Numbered from the stretch's first letter, positions 1 to 5,040 are shown. The stretch: 5,040 nucleotides of DNA from an uncultured Arcobacter sp. (GCA_913062735.1 CAJXWI010000234.1:1-5040); one strand, 5' to 3'. The notes: a model not told the origin generated them from the letters alone. Numbers and translations: made by a program.

Positions 1-2
1 TA

Positions 3-155
3 ATTATTTTTAATAAACTTTTGATAAATTATTCTGATCAACAATTAAAAAAAGAACATAATAATATTCATAAATATGTTTTAAAAAACTCATTGGCAAT
101 CAAAAAAATATTTTCACTTAATTACTTTTTTTATATAGGGTTTTATGGAAGTTAA
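3..155 (+). CDS. possible 3' end of a convergent gene, cut by the window edge
   Basis: One plus-strand frame is open from the left edge to a TAA at 153-155, giving 50 codons with no start inside the window. The predicted peptide is rich in Lys, Asn, Ile and Leu (for example DQQLKKEHNNIHKYVLKN), which looks like low-GC coding sequence. I do not recognise a family. If real, it converges on alr and overlaps its 3' end by 42 bases, which is unusual but possible. The opposite strand over 1-113 has frequent stops and no credible ORF, so either this frame is coding or the stretch is intergenic. In DNA this A+T-rich, an open frame of this length can also arise by chance, so confidence is low. Confidence 0.3.
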   Translation: MIFNKLLINYSDQQLKKEHNNIHKYVLKNSLAIKKIFSLNYFFYIGFYGS

Positions 156-1136
156 GATCTCGTAAGAGATGGTATTATTTATTCTAGCCAATTCTTTGAC
201 ATCTGTAAACAAACATACTTCATCATCTTCACAGGCAATAGAAATATTGTCCATAGAGACATTACCTAATAAATTATAGCCTTGAGCTGTTTTAAATGCT
301 TTATTAGAGTTAAATCTGAAAAATCCATCCCCATAGCCAATATCATAATTTGAGACCATCATATCCTTAGGAGCTTCAAAAAAAGAAGAATATCCAATAC
401 GCTGTCCTTTTTTTAATAATCTTGTAGAAATCTTTTCTGCCCACAGTTCTAATACGGGTAAGAGTTTTGGTAGTTTAAATACTGAATTGCTTTCTAAGTA
501 ACCATATTGCGCAATACCAATTCTGGCAAAATCATCTTCATAATTATTGCTTCTAAAAGCAGCACTTGAGTTAGCAGAATGAAACTTAGGTATAGCTAAA
601 GAAAGTTTTTCACATAATGTGAAAACTGTTTTTTTAACTCTTGCGAAATTACGGCCTTGCCAGTAAAAATCACTGGATAATTTGTCTGCACTGCGGTGAT
701 GAGTGTATACACCTGTAAGTACAAGATTTCTTCTACATATACCTAAAATAGCTACTTCTATGTCTTTTTCGTTTATTCCATTTCTATGCATTCCTGTATC
801 AACTTTAAGGTGAACCTTCGTGTTTTTAGGGAGTTTGTCTATGTCAGATAAATCATTGATTGTGATGTGAAAAGCATGTGAATAAGTAGGAATATTAGTA
901 TCAGCAAGAATTAAGATTTCTTCAAAAAGCGATTCTATTACTTTGGCTTCTTCATAAAATTGTACTACAGCTTTTGTTATACCGAACTCTTTTGCTAAGG
1001 TAGCCATTTCTAATAATCCATGTCCATATGCATTATCTTTATAAACAACTGAAATTTTATCTTTTGAACCCAAATGATTACTAATAATTTGCAAATTTGC
1101 AAAATAATTTTCTTTGATTAGTACAACTTTTGACAT
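114..1136 (-). CDS. alr: alanine racemase (PLP-dependent)
   Basis: This cytoplasmic enzyme interconverts L- and D-alanine and supplies D-Ala for peptidoglycan. The 340-residue product is complete, within the normal range for the family and close to other Campylobacterota Alr proteins. The N-terminal PLP barrel carries the cofactor lysine K33 in YKDNAYGHG. Further along are the KVDTGMHRNG block (111-120), HSANSSA (186-192) and the phosphate-binding RIGIAQYGY segment (205-213). The C-terminal domain has Y249 in RIGYSSF, matching the second catalytic base (Tyr265 of the Geobacillus enzyme), then GYGDGF (267-272) and VSMDN (293-297). The start is set by AAAGGAA at 1141-1147, with AGGA 5 bases before the ATG. 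The gene lies 101 bases downstream of uvrC on the same strand. No terminator is visible between them and only a weak -10 candidate (TATAGC, 1158-1163), so co-transcription with uvrC is possible. No clear terminator hairpin follows the TGA stop. The PLP lysine and Tyr are both present, so it should be active. Confidence 0.95.
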   Translation of the reverse strand: MSKVVLIKENYFANLQIISNHLGSKDKISVVYKDNAYGHGLLEMATLAKEFGITKAVVQFYEEAKVIESLFEEILILADTNIPTYSHAFHITINDLSDIDKLPKNTKVHLKVDTGMHRNGINEKDIEVAILGICRRNLVLTGVYTHHRSADKLSSDFYWQGRNFARVKKTVFTLCEKLSLAIPKFHSANSSAAFRSNNYEDDFARIGIAQYGYLESNSVFKLPKLLPVLELWAEKISTRLLKKGQRIGYSSFFEAPKDMMVSNYDIGYGDGFFRFNSNKAFKTAQGYNLLGNVSMDNISIACEDDEVCLFTDVKELARINNTISYEILTSIKPYIKKVIK

Positions 1137-1237
1137 AAGTTTCCTTTAATTACCATTGCTATATTTTTTAGAATGTTGTTTTAAAATTTAAAAAATCAAC
1201 AGAATTTGCATATTTTTTTAAGAATAACATTATTTAC

Positions 1238-3064
1238 TTAATTAAAGTGATTAAAAACCAAATCACTGTCTTTTTTATTTAATATTTCTTGTAGTTTTAT
1301 AGAGTCTGCTGTTTTAATTTCTTCAAAGGTTCCAAAATAAGAAAGAAGCTTTTTAACTTTTGCTTCGCCTATTCCTTTAATTTGTAATAATGAAATTTGT
1401 TTGTCTTCTGCTCTTTTTTGTTTTTTATGAAAAGAAATTACAAAACGATGTGCTTCATCTCTTTGTCTTTGTACAAATTGTAAACGCTGATCGCTTGGTT
1501 TTAATTTTAATTCAATGTATTTCCCATTCTTTATATAGTGTAAAATATCATGAGCACTACCTTTTGCTCTATGAGACTTAGCATCAATCTTTTCTTTTGA
1601 AATAGCAATTGCTTCAAGATTCACCCCATGAGAATTTATTAAATCATGTGCGAGTTTTAATAAAGTAGATCCTCCATCTAAAATCCATAAATCAGGAGCT
1701 GGGTTTTTATGAAAAGAATCTATTCTTCTTAATAAAACTTCTCTCATTTGTGCATATTCATCTTTTGCTTCAAGATTATAATGTCTATAATCACTTTTGA
1801 CTAAACCTTCTTCCCATACAACCATAGCTCCAACAGTAGCTTGTCCCATCATATGAGAATTGTCAAAGGTTTCTATTCTATTTGGTGTAGTTTCCAAAGA
1901 AAATAAATCTTCTAATTTTAGATAAATATCTTCAGAGTTCTTTGTTGCTTCTAAACGCAATAATTCGCTGCAGTTGTTTAAAGCAATTGTCATTAACGCA
2001 TGTTTTTTATCTTTTTTAGGAGAAAGAATGGGTATTTTTTTATTGAATTTTGAATATAAGAACTCTTCTAAATACTCTTTTTCGTCTAAATCAATGGCTA
2101 CAAGTATCTCTTGTGGTAAAATTGGTATCTCATTGTCGTAATAATTTACTACTGCTCTGCTATAGGCTTCATTTAAATCCAAAGAAGAGTTGTCTTCTAA
2201 AAAATTCAGTTTAATAAAATCATAAGAAGAAGAGGTGAGTTTTCCTTCTCTTATAAAAAGTCGTACAACAACAGCTTTTTTAGGCCCTGCTTTAATTGCA
2301 AATAAATCAATATTTTCTCTTGTAGCTAAATCCATTCCTGATTTTATTTCAGATTTTTTTATGGTTTTAATTCGATCTCTCATTTTAAGAGCATCTTCAA
2401 ATCTAAACTCTTCTGAAAATTTTTCCATTTTTAGTTTTAGTTCTAAAATTAGTTTTTTCTTGTTGTATACATATTCCAGCGCGATTTTAATAAGTTTTGA
2501 ATAGTCTTCTTTTGTTATTTTTCCCTCACAAGGGGCATGGCATTTTTTTATTTGATAAAATAAACAGGCTTTTTTACCTTTTACACAGGCTTTTTTTTGC
2601 ACCAAAGGAACTAAATCATAAATAGAAGCTAGCATATCTCTAGCCCCAATTGAATAAGGTCCAAAATACTTAATATTTTTGCCTTTATATACTTTTCGTG
2701 TGATTTCCAAGCGTGGAAAATCATCATTGTAATCAATATAAATATAAGGGTAGGTTTTATCATCTCGTAATAAAATATTGTATTTGGGTTTCAGCTGTTT
2801 AATTAATGAGTTTTCTAGTATTAAGGCATCGTTTTCATTAGGAGCTATTATCCACTCGAGTGAAACAACTTCAGAAATCATTTTAAAAATTCTAGGTCCA
2901 AGTTTATCAGCAGGTGCTAAATTAGGAGTGAATTTAAAATAAGACTTTACTCTGTTTTTTAAAACTTTAGCTTTTCCTATATAAAGAAGTCTTCCATTTT
3001 TATCAAAGTATTGGTATACACCAGCATCGCTAGGAAGTTGTTTGAGTTTTTCTTCTAAAGTCAT
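1238..3064 (-). CDS. uvrC: UvrABC system protein C, excinuclease subunit
   Basis: UvrC makes the two incisions around a lesion after UvrA and UvrB load onto damaged DNA (nucleotide excision repair). The complete 608-residue protein has the full family layout. The GIY-YIG nuclease (about 10-95) has GVY at 15-17, YIGKA at 28-32, R38, Y42 and the metal-ligand glutamate E84 in LILEN. It makes the 3' incision. Four cysteines (C160, C167, C175, C179) sit where E. coli UvrC binds an iron-sulfur cluster. A UVR motif for UvrB contact lies at about 205-237. The RNase H-like nuclease, for the 5' incision, has D401 (FDNSH), D463 (ILDGG) and H539 (DEAHRF). One clear helix-hairpin-helix (IKGIGEAKVKKLL, 562-574) follows; the second is degenerate. 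The start fits because about 10 residues precede the GIY-YIG domain, as in homologues. There is no Shine-Dalgarno sequence, and a -10 box lies 6 bases before the ATG, so translation may be leaderless. Confidence 0.97.
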   Translation of the reverse strand: MTLEEKLKQLPSDAGVYQYFDKNGRLLYIGKAKVLKNRVKSYFKFTPNLAPADKLGPRIFKMISEVVSLEWIIAPNENDALILENSLIKQLKPKYNILLRDDKTYPYIYIDYNDDFPRLEITRKVYKGKNIKYFGPYSIGARDMLASIYDLVPLVQKKACVKGKKACLFYQIKKCHAPCEGKITKEDYSKLIKIALEYVYNKKKLILELKLKMEKFSEEFRFEDALKMRDRIKTIKKSEIKSGMDLATRENIDLFAIKAGPKKAVVVRLFIREGKLTSSSYDFIKLNFLEDNSSLDLNEAYSRAVVNYYDNEIPILPQEILVAIDLDEKEYLEEFLYSKFNKKIPILSPKKDKKHALMTIALNNCSELLRLEATKNSEDIYLKLEDLFSLETTPNRIETFDNSHMMGQATVGAMVVWEEGLVKSDYRHYNLEAKDEYAQMREVLLRRIDSFHKNPAPDLWILDGGSTLLKLAHDLINSHGVNLEAIAISKEKIDAKSHRAKGSAHDILHYIKNGKYIELKLKPSDQRLQFVQRQRDEAHRFVISFHKKQKRAEDKQISLLQIKGIGEAKVKKLLSYFGTFEEIKTADSIKLQEILNKKDSDLVFNHFN

Positions 3065-3070
3065 AACGCC

Positions 3071-3094
3071 ATTCTACCAAAAAAACCCAAAAAA
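3071..3094 (-). promoter_or_regulatory. uvrC promoter: T-rich tract plus -10 TAGAAT next to the start codon
   Basis: On the minus strand a T-rich stretch (six T, GGG, seven T; 3079-3094) is followed by GG and TAGAAT (3071-3076), then six bases GGCGTT and the uvrC ATG. T-rich runs before a good -10, with no conserved -35, are typical of sigma70 promoters in Campylobacter and Helicobacter. With the usual 6-7 base spacing, transcription would start at or within a base of the ATG. No AGGA-like ribosome site is present. The T-run is also the tail of the palindromic element upstream. Confidence 0.55.
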
Positions 3095-3235
3095 CCTTTG
3101 TAAAACTGCGCCTTTTATCCTATTTCTGCGTTAGCATTTATTTTTGCTTACTCACATACTTGCTGTATGCTCCTAAGCAAAAATAAATGCTGCCTTGAAC
3201 TAGAATAAAATTCACAGCTTTACAAAGGTTTTTGG
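3079..3235 (-). terminator. probable intrinsic terminator of the Crp/Fnr-family gene, formed by the palindromic element
   Basis: Minus-strand transcripts leaving the regulator gene (stop at 3277) run into a long stem (3090-3150 with 3174-3233), followed at once by T, GGG and seven T. A stable hairpin followed by U-rich RNA is the form of an intrinsic terminator. The stem is far longer than a normal terminator, and the outer arm is A+T-rich with a short G/C part, so efficiency is uncertain. Termination here would insulate uvrC from the upstream genes. Confidence 0.45.
3086..3235. repeat. long imperfect palindrome (REP/MITE-like intergenic element)
   Basis: The outer arms AAAAACCTTTGTAAA (3090-3104) and TTTACAAAGGTTTTT (3219-3233) are a perfect 15-base inverted pair. 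The inner arms, 18 bases each at 3133-3150 and 3174-3191, are also perfect. Between them the arms pair imperfectly, with a one-base length difference. The apex has its own hairpin: CATAC (3155-3159), loop TTGCT, GTATG (3165-3169). Four mismatches on the plus strand (105/218, 109/214, 119/204 and 154/170, counted from 3000) are A opposite C, which become G.U pairs in minus-strand RNA. This suggests selection on, or a history of, minus-strand RNA folding. The element fills most of the gap between two genes and contains no ORF. It resembles dispersed palindromic intergenic repeats, but copy number cannot be judged from one window. Confidence 0.8.
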
Positions 3236-3276
3236 AAAGCTTGGATTAAAATATATTCTACAATTCAGTTCCTCTA

Positions 3277-3885
3277 TTATTTTAAAAGCAGTATTTTACC
3301 TCTTTGAAGTTCTATGAATTGTTTATTTTTTAAGTCTTTTAAAACTCTGCTTATTACTACTCTTGATGTTCCTAAATGATTAGCAATTTGTTCATGGGTG
3401 ATTGTAATGGTATTACTTTTATGTGAACGTAAAAAATCCAGTATTCTACTATCAAGTCTTTTAAACTTTATATCTTCTACCAGCGTTGTAAGCGCTGCAA
3501 AGCGAATAGTAAACATTGAAAAAATAAATTTTTGGTACTTCATAGAGTTAATCATAAGGTACTGTATAGTCTCTTTTGGAATCATCCATCCCTTAATATC
3601 ACTAATTGCTTCGGCCGTTGCAACTGCTTTTGTTTCTGAAAGAGTGCTTGCAATATTTACAATACACTGTTCTCCTTGGCAAAAATTGTATAAAGGTATG
3701 GATTCATTAGTAGAGGAATTAATTGAAAGTTTTACATTGCCTTCTATTAAATATAAAGTTTCCTTACATATATCATCTTCGTAAAATAGTATTGTGCCTT
3801 TTGATATTTCTACATATTTTGAAGTGGATTTTATCTTATCTATATCTTTTTTATCTAAATCATTAAAAAAATCAAAACGATTCAT
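3277..3885 (-). CDS. Crp/Fnr-family transcriptional regulator
   Basis: This 202-residue protein has the two-domain layout of the family, slightly shorter than Crp or Fnr. Residues about 1-110 form the cyclic-nucleotide-binding-type beta-roll, with GTILFYED (30-37), LYLIEGNVKL (44-53) and GEQC (71-74). A long dimerisation helix follows at about 105-137. The C-terminal winged helix runs from about 140 to 202, with the recognition helix in LGTSRVVISRVLKDL (171-185). It should bind DNA as a dimer. There is no N-terminal four-Cys Fnr cluster, and the Arg/Ser pair Crp uses to hold cAMP is not seen, so neither [4Fe-4S] oxygen sensing nor cAMP sensing is likely. The cysteines are C40, C69 and C74; the signal is unknown. 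A GAGAG ribosome site lies 7 bases before the ATG. The gene follows the cupin gene by 66 bases and has its own promoter in that gap. The target genes cannot be named from this sequence. Confidence 0.9.
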   Translation of the reverse strand: MNRFDFFNDLDKKDIDKIKSTSKYVEISKGTILFYEDDICKETLYLIEGNVKLSINSSTNESIPLYNFCQGEQCIVNIASTLSETKAVATAEAISDIKGWMIPKETIQYLMINSMKYQKFIFSMFTIRFAALTTLVEDIKFKRLDSRILDFLRSHKSNTITITHEQIANHLGTSRVVISRVLKDLKNKQFIELQRGKILLLK

Positions 3886-3908
3886 ATCTTAACTCTCTTT
3901 TATTTAGT

Positions 3909-3937
3909 AGTATACAGCGATAGGGGATGAATGTAAA
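3909..3937 (-). promoter_or_regulatory. sigma70-type promoter of the Crp/Fnr-family gene
   Basis: On the minus strand TTTACA (3932-3937) and TATACT (3909-3914) are separated by exactly 17 bases; each hexamer differs from consensus at one position. The expected transcription start is near 3902, giving a leader of about 17 bases that contains the GAGAG ribosome site. The -35 begins 15 bases after the cupin gene's stop codon. No terminator separates the two genes, so read-through from the cupin gene is also possible. I see no clear Fnr-type (TTGAT-N4-ATCAA) site overlapping it. Confidence 0.65.
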
Positions 3938-3951
3938 TGATTTTATTCTTC

Positions 3952-4572
3952 TTATAATAAATGTCCTGTTTTCACAAAAATAATTGTTTCATCTTCAACA
4001 TAAGGGAAATGCTTACTTAGGTGTGGGCTACGCGTCCAATTGCCTTTTTCATAAGAACCATGTTCATCTATAAACAAACCGCTTAATACAAATACTTCTT
4101 CTCCTCCCCAATGACTGTGTGGAACAAAGCGCTCATTCTTTGGCCATTTAACTAAGGCTGCATGATTCCCTAATCCCATTACTTCTAGATTTCCATGTCC
4201 TTTTGACCAAAGTGAAGTATTTGTATTAACTATAAACTTCTCATTATCATTAAAATAATTCGCCTTACGCAATATTGAACAGGAGTTTTCACAAGATACA
4301 AATTTTTCTTTTTCTTTGGGTAGTCTTAGGTAGGTTCCTTTTTCAAATGAGCCAAATTCATTAATGTAAGTCCCCTCAAGTACAAAGACTTCAACACTGT
4401 TTATTGTTGATGAAATATCATTGAACATAGAATTTTCATTTAGTTTAATAAGGGCAGTTTCTTTTATTCCATCTCTTGAAAGGATCTTTTTGTAGACATT
4501 TTTATTCTCATGTTCTTCCCAATTTAATTTACTTGAATTAATTGAAACTCTTTTTTCATAATTATTGTTCAT
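3952..4572 (-). CDS. two-domain cupin protein (ChrR-type cupin fold)
   Basis: The 206-residue product is two tandem cupin domains related to the C-terminal cupin of the anti-sigma factor ChrR. The halves align clearly: EVFVLEGTYINEFGSFEKG (61-79) against EVFVLSGLFIDEHGSYEKG (159-177). The C-terminal half keeps a likely metal site: H152 and H154 in HSHWGGEE, E158 and H188. In the N-terminal half all of these positions are replaced, so that domain probably binds no metal. The zinc-binding, sigma-contacting N-terminal domain of ChrR is absent and no ECF sigma gene is in view, so this should not be called an anti-sigma factor. No signal peptide is seen, so it is probably cytoplasmic. AAAGGA sits 5 bases before the ATG, fixing the start. 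The Crp/Fnr-family gene follows on the same strand after 66 bases. The activity is unknown: a metal-dependent enzyme or a stress/redox-related binding protein are both possible. Confidence 0.85.
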   Translation of the reverse strand: MNNNYEKRVSINSSKLNWEEHENKNVYKKILSRDGIKETALIKLNENSMFNDISSTINSVEVFVLEGTYINEFGSFEKGTYLRLPKEKEKFVSCENSCSILRKANYFNDNEKFIVNTNTSLWSKGHGNLEVMGLGNHAALVKWPKNERFVPHSHWGGEEVFVLSGLFIDEHGSYEKGNWTRSPHLSKHFPYVEDETIIFVKTGHLL

Positions 4573-4605
4573 TATTTTCCTTTGTTATACGTTCTTTAGA
4601 AAAAA

Positions 4606-4633
4606 CTTATAAGAATGCTCTTTTAGTCTTTAA
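4606..4633 (-). promoter_or_regulatory. weak candidate promoter of the cupin gene
   Basis: On the minus strand TATAAG (4606-4611) is preceded after 16 bases by TTAAAG (4628-4633), a poor -35. A start near 4599 would give a leader of about 26 bases containing AAAGGA. TATAAC at 4584-4589 is a better hexamer but would start transcription inside the ribosome site, so I prefer the upstream box. In DNA this A+T-rich such boxes are common. Confidence 0.25.
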
Positions 4634-4715
4634 CACACAGAGTAAGGTTTTACTTTTTTGTTTCTTCCGTTTTTATATTAATGATGTAATTATAGAGAGT
4701 TTTTTTATTTCTGTC

Positions 4716-4731
4716 TGCAACATGTGTTACA
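4716..4731. promoter_or_regulatory. operator-like palindrome in the divergent intergenic region
   Basis: The 16 bases TGCAACATGTGTTACA fit a symmetric pattern TGnAACAnnTGTTnCA with six matched pairs. The pattern is the size of a site for a dimeric regulator and lies between two divergent genes. It does not match the Fnr or Crp consensus. The bound protein, if any, is unknown. Confidence 0.2.
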
Positions 4732-4873
4732 TAGAAATAAACTATAGAGTATATGTTAGAAGAAGCAAATTAATAAAAAAATAGTTAAGAAGACTTTTTT
4801 AGTAAAATTATTTAAAATTTGAAACTATCTTTTGAGTACATTTTGTGTGAATAATTTTATTTATATATGTTTT

Positions 4874-4882
4874 TGCTATTAT
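4874..4882 (+). promoter_or_regulatory. extended -10 promoter of the rightmost gene
   Basis: TGCTATTAT (TG at 4874-4875, -10 TATTAT at 4877-4882) follows a T-rich tract and fits an extended -10 promoter; no good -35 is present. Transcription would start near 4889, leaving a leader of about 20 bases that holds AAGGA at 4899-4903, 5 bases before the ATG at 4909. The -10 lies inside a perfect 8-base inverted repeat with a 2-base loop (CTATTATT 4876-4883, AATAATAG 4886-4893), which may be chance. Confidence 0.45.
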
Positions 4883-4908
4883 TTTAATAATAGAAGAAAA
4901 GGATGTGT

Positions 4909-5040
4909 ATGTTTGAGTTAGAATTTTTTATTTCTTTGGTGATATCAGCTGTAATAGTATATTTTATTAGAAAGAAACTGGCGGCTAAAAAAAAGAAGAA
5001 AGAGGATTTTGTTCCTTTAAGAAAAAAAGAAATTAAAAAA
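4909..5040 (+). CDS. membrane-anchored protein, N-terminal fragment cut by the window edge
   Basis: Forty-four codons are visible and no stop is reached. The start ATG at 4909 is preferred because AAGGA (4899-4903) lies 5 bases upstream; an in-frame ATG at 4903 overlaps that site. The N-terminus is short and acidic (MFELE), followed by a hydrophobic segment (about residues 6-20, FFISLVISAVIVYFI), then a very basic stretch (residues 21-44, 13 Lys or Arg), including a run of five Lys. By the positive-inside rule this is a single-pass anchor with the basic part in the cytoplasm. I do not recognise a family. The visible part could equally be a small membrane protein or the anchor of a larger cytoplasmic protein. 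The gene is divergent from the cupin gene. Confidence 0.7.
   Translation, partial: MFELEFFISLVISAVIVYFIRKKLAAKKKKKEDFVPLRKKEIKK

Larger units (their letters stand above)
4573..4908. other. 336-base divergent intergenic region
   Basis: This gap separates the leftward cupin gene from the rightward gene at 4909. It is very A+T-rich and no credible gene lies in it. The only longer open frame (plus strand, ending at 4784) starts on a TTG inside the antisense of the cupin gene, has no ribosome site and reads as Phe/Tyr-rich low-complexity sequence. The gap holds candidate promoters for both flanking genes and an operator-like palindrome at 4716-4731. No tRNA-like or convincing structured-RNA feature is visible. 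Confidence 0.7.

Noticed and set aside
21..41. TTGAT and ATCAA inverted pair resembling an Fnr site
   Set aside because: The half-sites are 11 bases apart rather than 4, and no promoter context is visible.
56..94. Minus-strand ATG at the left edge opening a frame of about 27 codons
   Set aside because: No ribosome site (it is preceded by a T-run and ATTGCC), very A+T-rich composition and no recognisable product.
1088..1103. Perfect 16-base palindrome TTTGCAAATTTGCAAA near the 5' end of alr
   Set aside because: It encodes ordinary Alr residues (about 12-16), and one A+T-rich palindrome of this length is expected by chance in roughly every few windows of this size.
1390..1581. Plus-strand open frame of 63 codons inside uvrC
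   Set aside because: It is the antisense shadow of a well-conserved uvrC region, Phe/Leu/Val-rich, with no family resemblance.
2235..2504. Plus-strand open frame of 89 codons inside uvrC
   Set aside because: Antisense shadow of the UVR-motif region; the Ser/Phe/Ile-rich product is what antisense of Lys/Glu-rich coding gives.
3398..3784. Plus-strand open frame of 128 codons antisense to the Crp/Fnr-family gene
   Set aside because: Lies wholly inside a clear family gene on the other strand, and its product matches no family I recognise.
4641..4659. Small hairpin AGTAA-GGTT-TTACT followed by a T-run, terminator-like on the plus strand
   Set aside because: The stem is only 5 weak pairs and no plus-strand gene lies upstream to be terminated.
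4542..4784. Plus-strand open frame of 80 codons overlapping the cupin start
   Set aside because: Starts on TTG within the cupin antisense, has no ribosome site, and is Phe/Tyr-rich low-complexity sequence. The internal ATG at 4722 also lacks a ribosome site.

Overview
The window is A+T-rich (roughly 70% by eye) and looks like ordinary chromosome from a Campylobacterota (epsilonproteobacterial) species, most likely of the Arcobacter group. The reasons are low G+C, the wording of the alanine racemase and UvrC motifs (for example KDNAYGHG around the PLP lysine), and promoters with a T-rich stretch before a good -10 box. The genus is inference; there is no rRNA or other marker gene.

Layout: four complete genes lie on the minus strand, so transcription runs right to left: a two-domain cupin protein (3952-4572), a Crp/Fnr-family regulator (3277-3885), uvrC (1238-3064) and alr (114-1136). 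A divergent plus-strand gene starts at 4909 and runs off the right end; only its N-terminal membrane anchor and a Lys-rich stretch are visible. At the left edge an open plus-strand frame (3-155) may be the 3' end of a gene converging on alr.

Regulation and non-coding DNA: the 212-base gap between the regulator and uvrC is mostly filled by a palindromic element of about 150 bases (3086-3235). Its mismatches are mostly tolerated as G.U pairs only in the minus-strand RNA. It sits where a terminator for the regulator gene would be, and its terminal T-run leads directly into a -10 box (TAGAAT) only 6 bases before the uvrC ATG, so uvrC may be read from a nearly leaderless mRNA. The regulator gene has a good sigma70 promoter (TTTACA-17-TATACT) just after the cupin stop codon. 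The 336-base gap 4573-4908 carries the divergent control regions of the cupin gene and the rightmost gene, plus one operator-like palindrome.

How the genes work together: UvrC (nucleotide excision repair) and Alr (D-alanine for peptidoglycan) are housekeeping proteins with no functional link. The cupin protein and the Crp/Fnr regulator are adjacent and may form a small stress or metal/redox-related pair, but nothing in the sequence proves that. I see no tRNA, rRNA, CRISPR, insertion sequence or phage gene, and no clear undescribed multi-gene system. The most interesting items are the palindromic element with the fused uvrC promoter, and the cupin/regulator pair.
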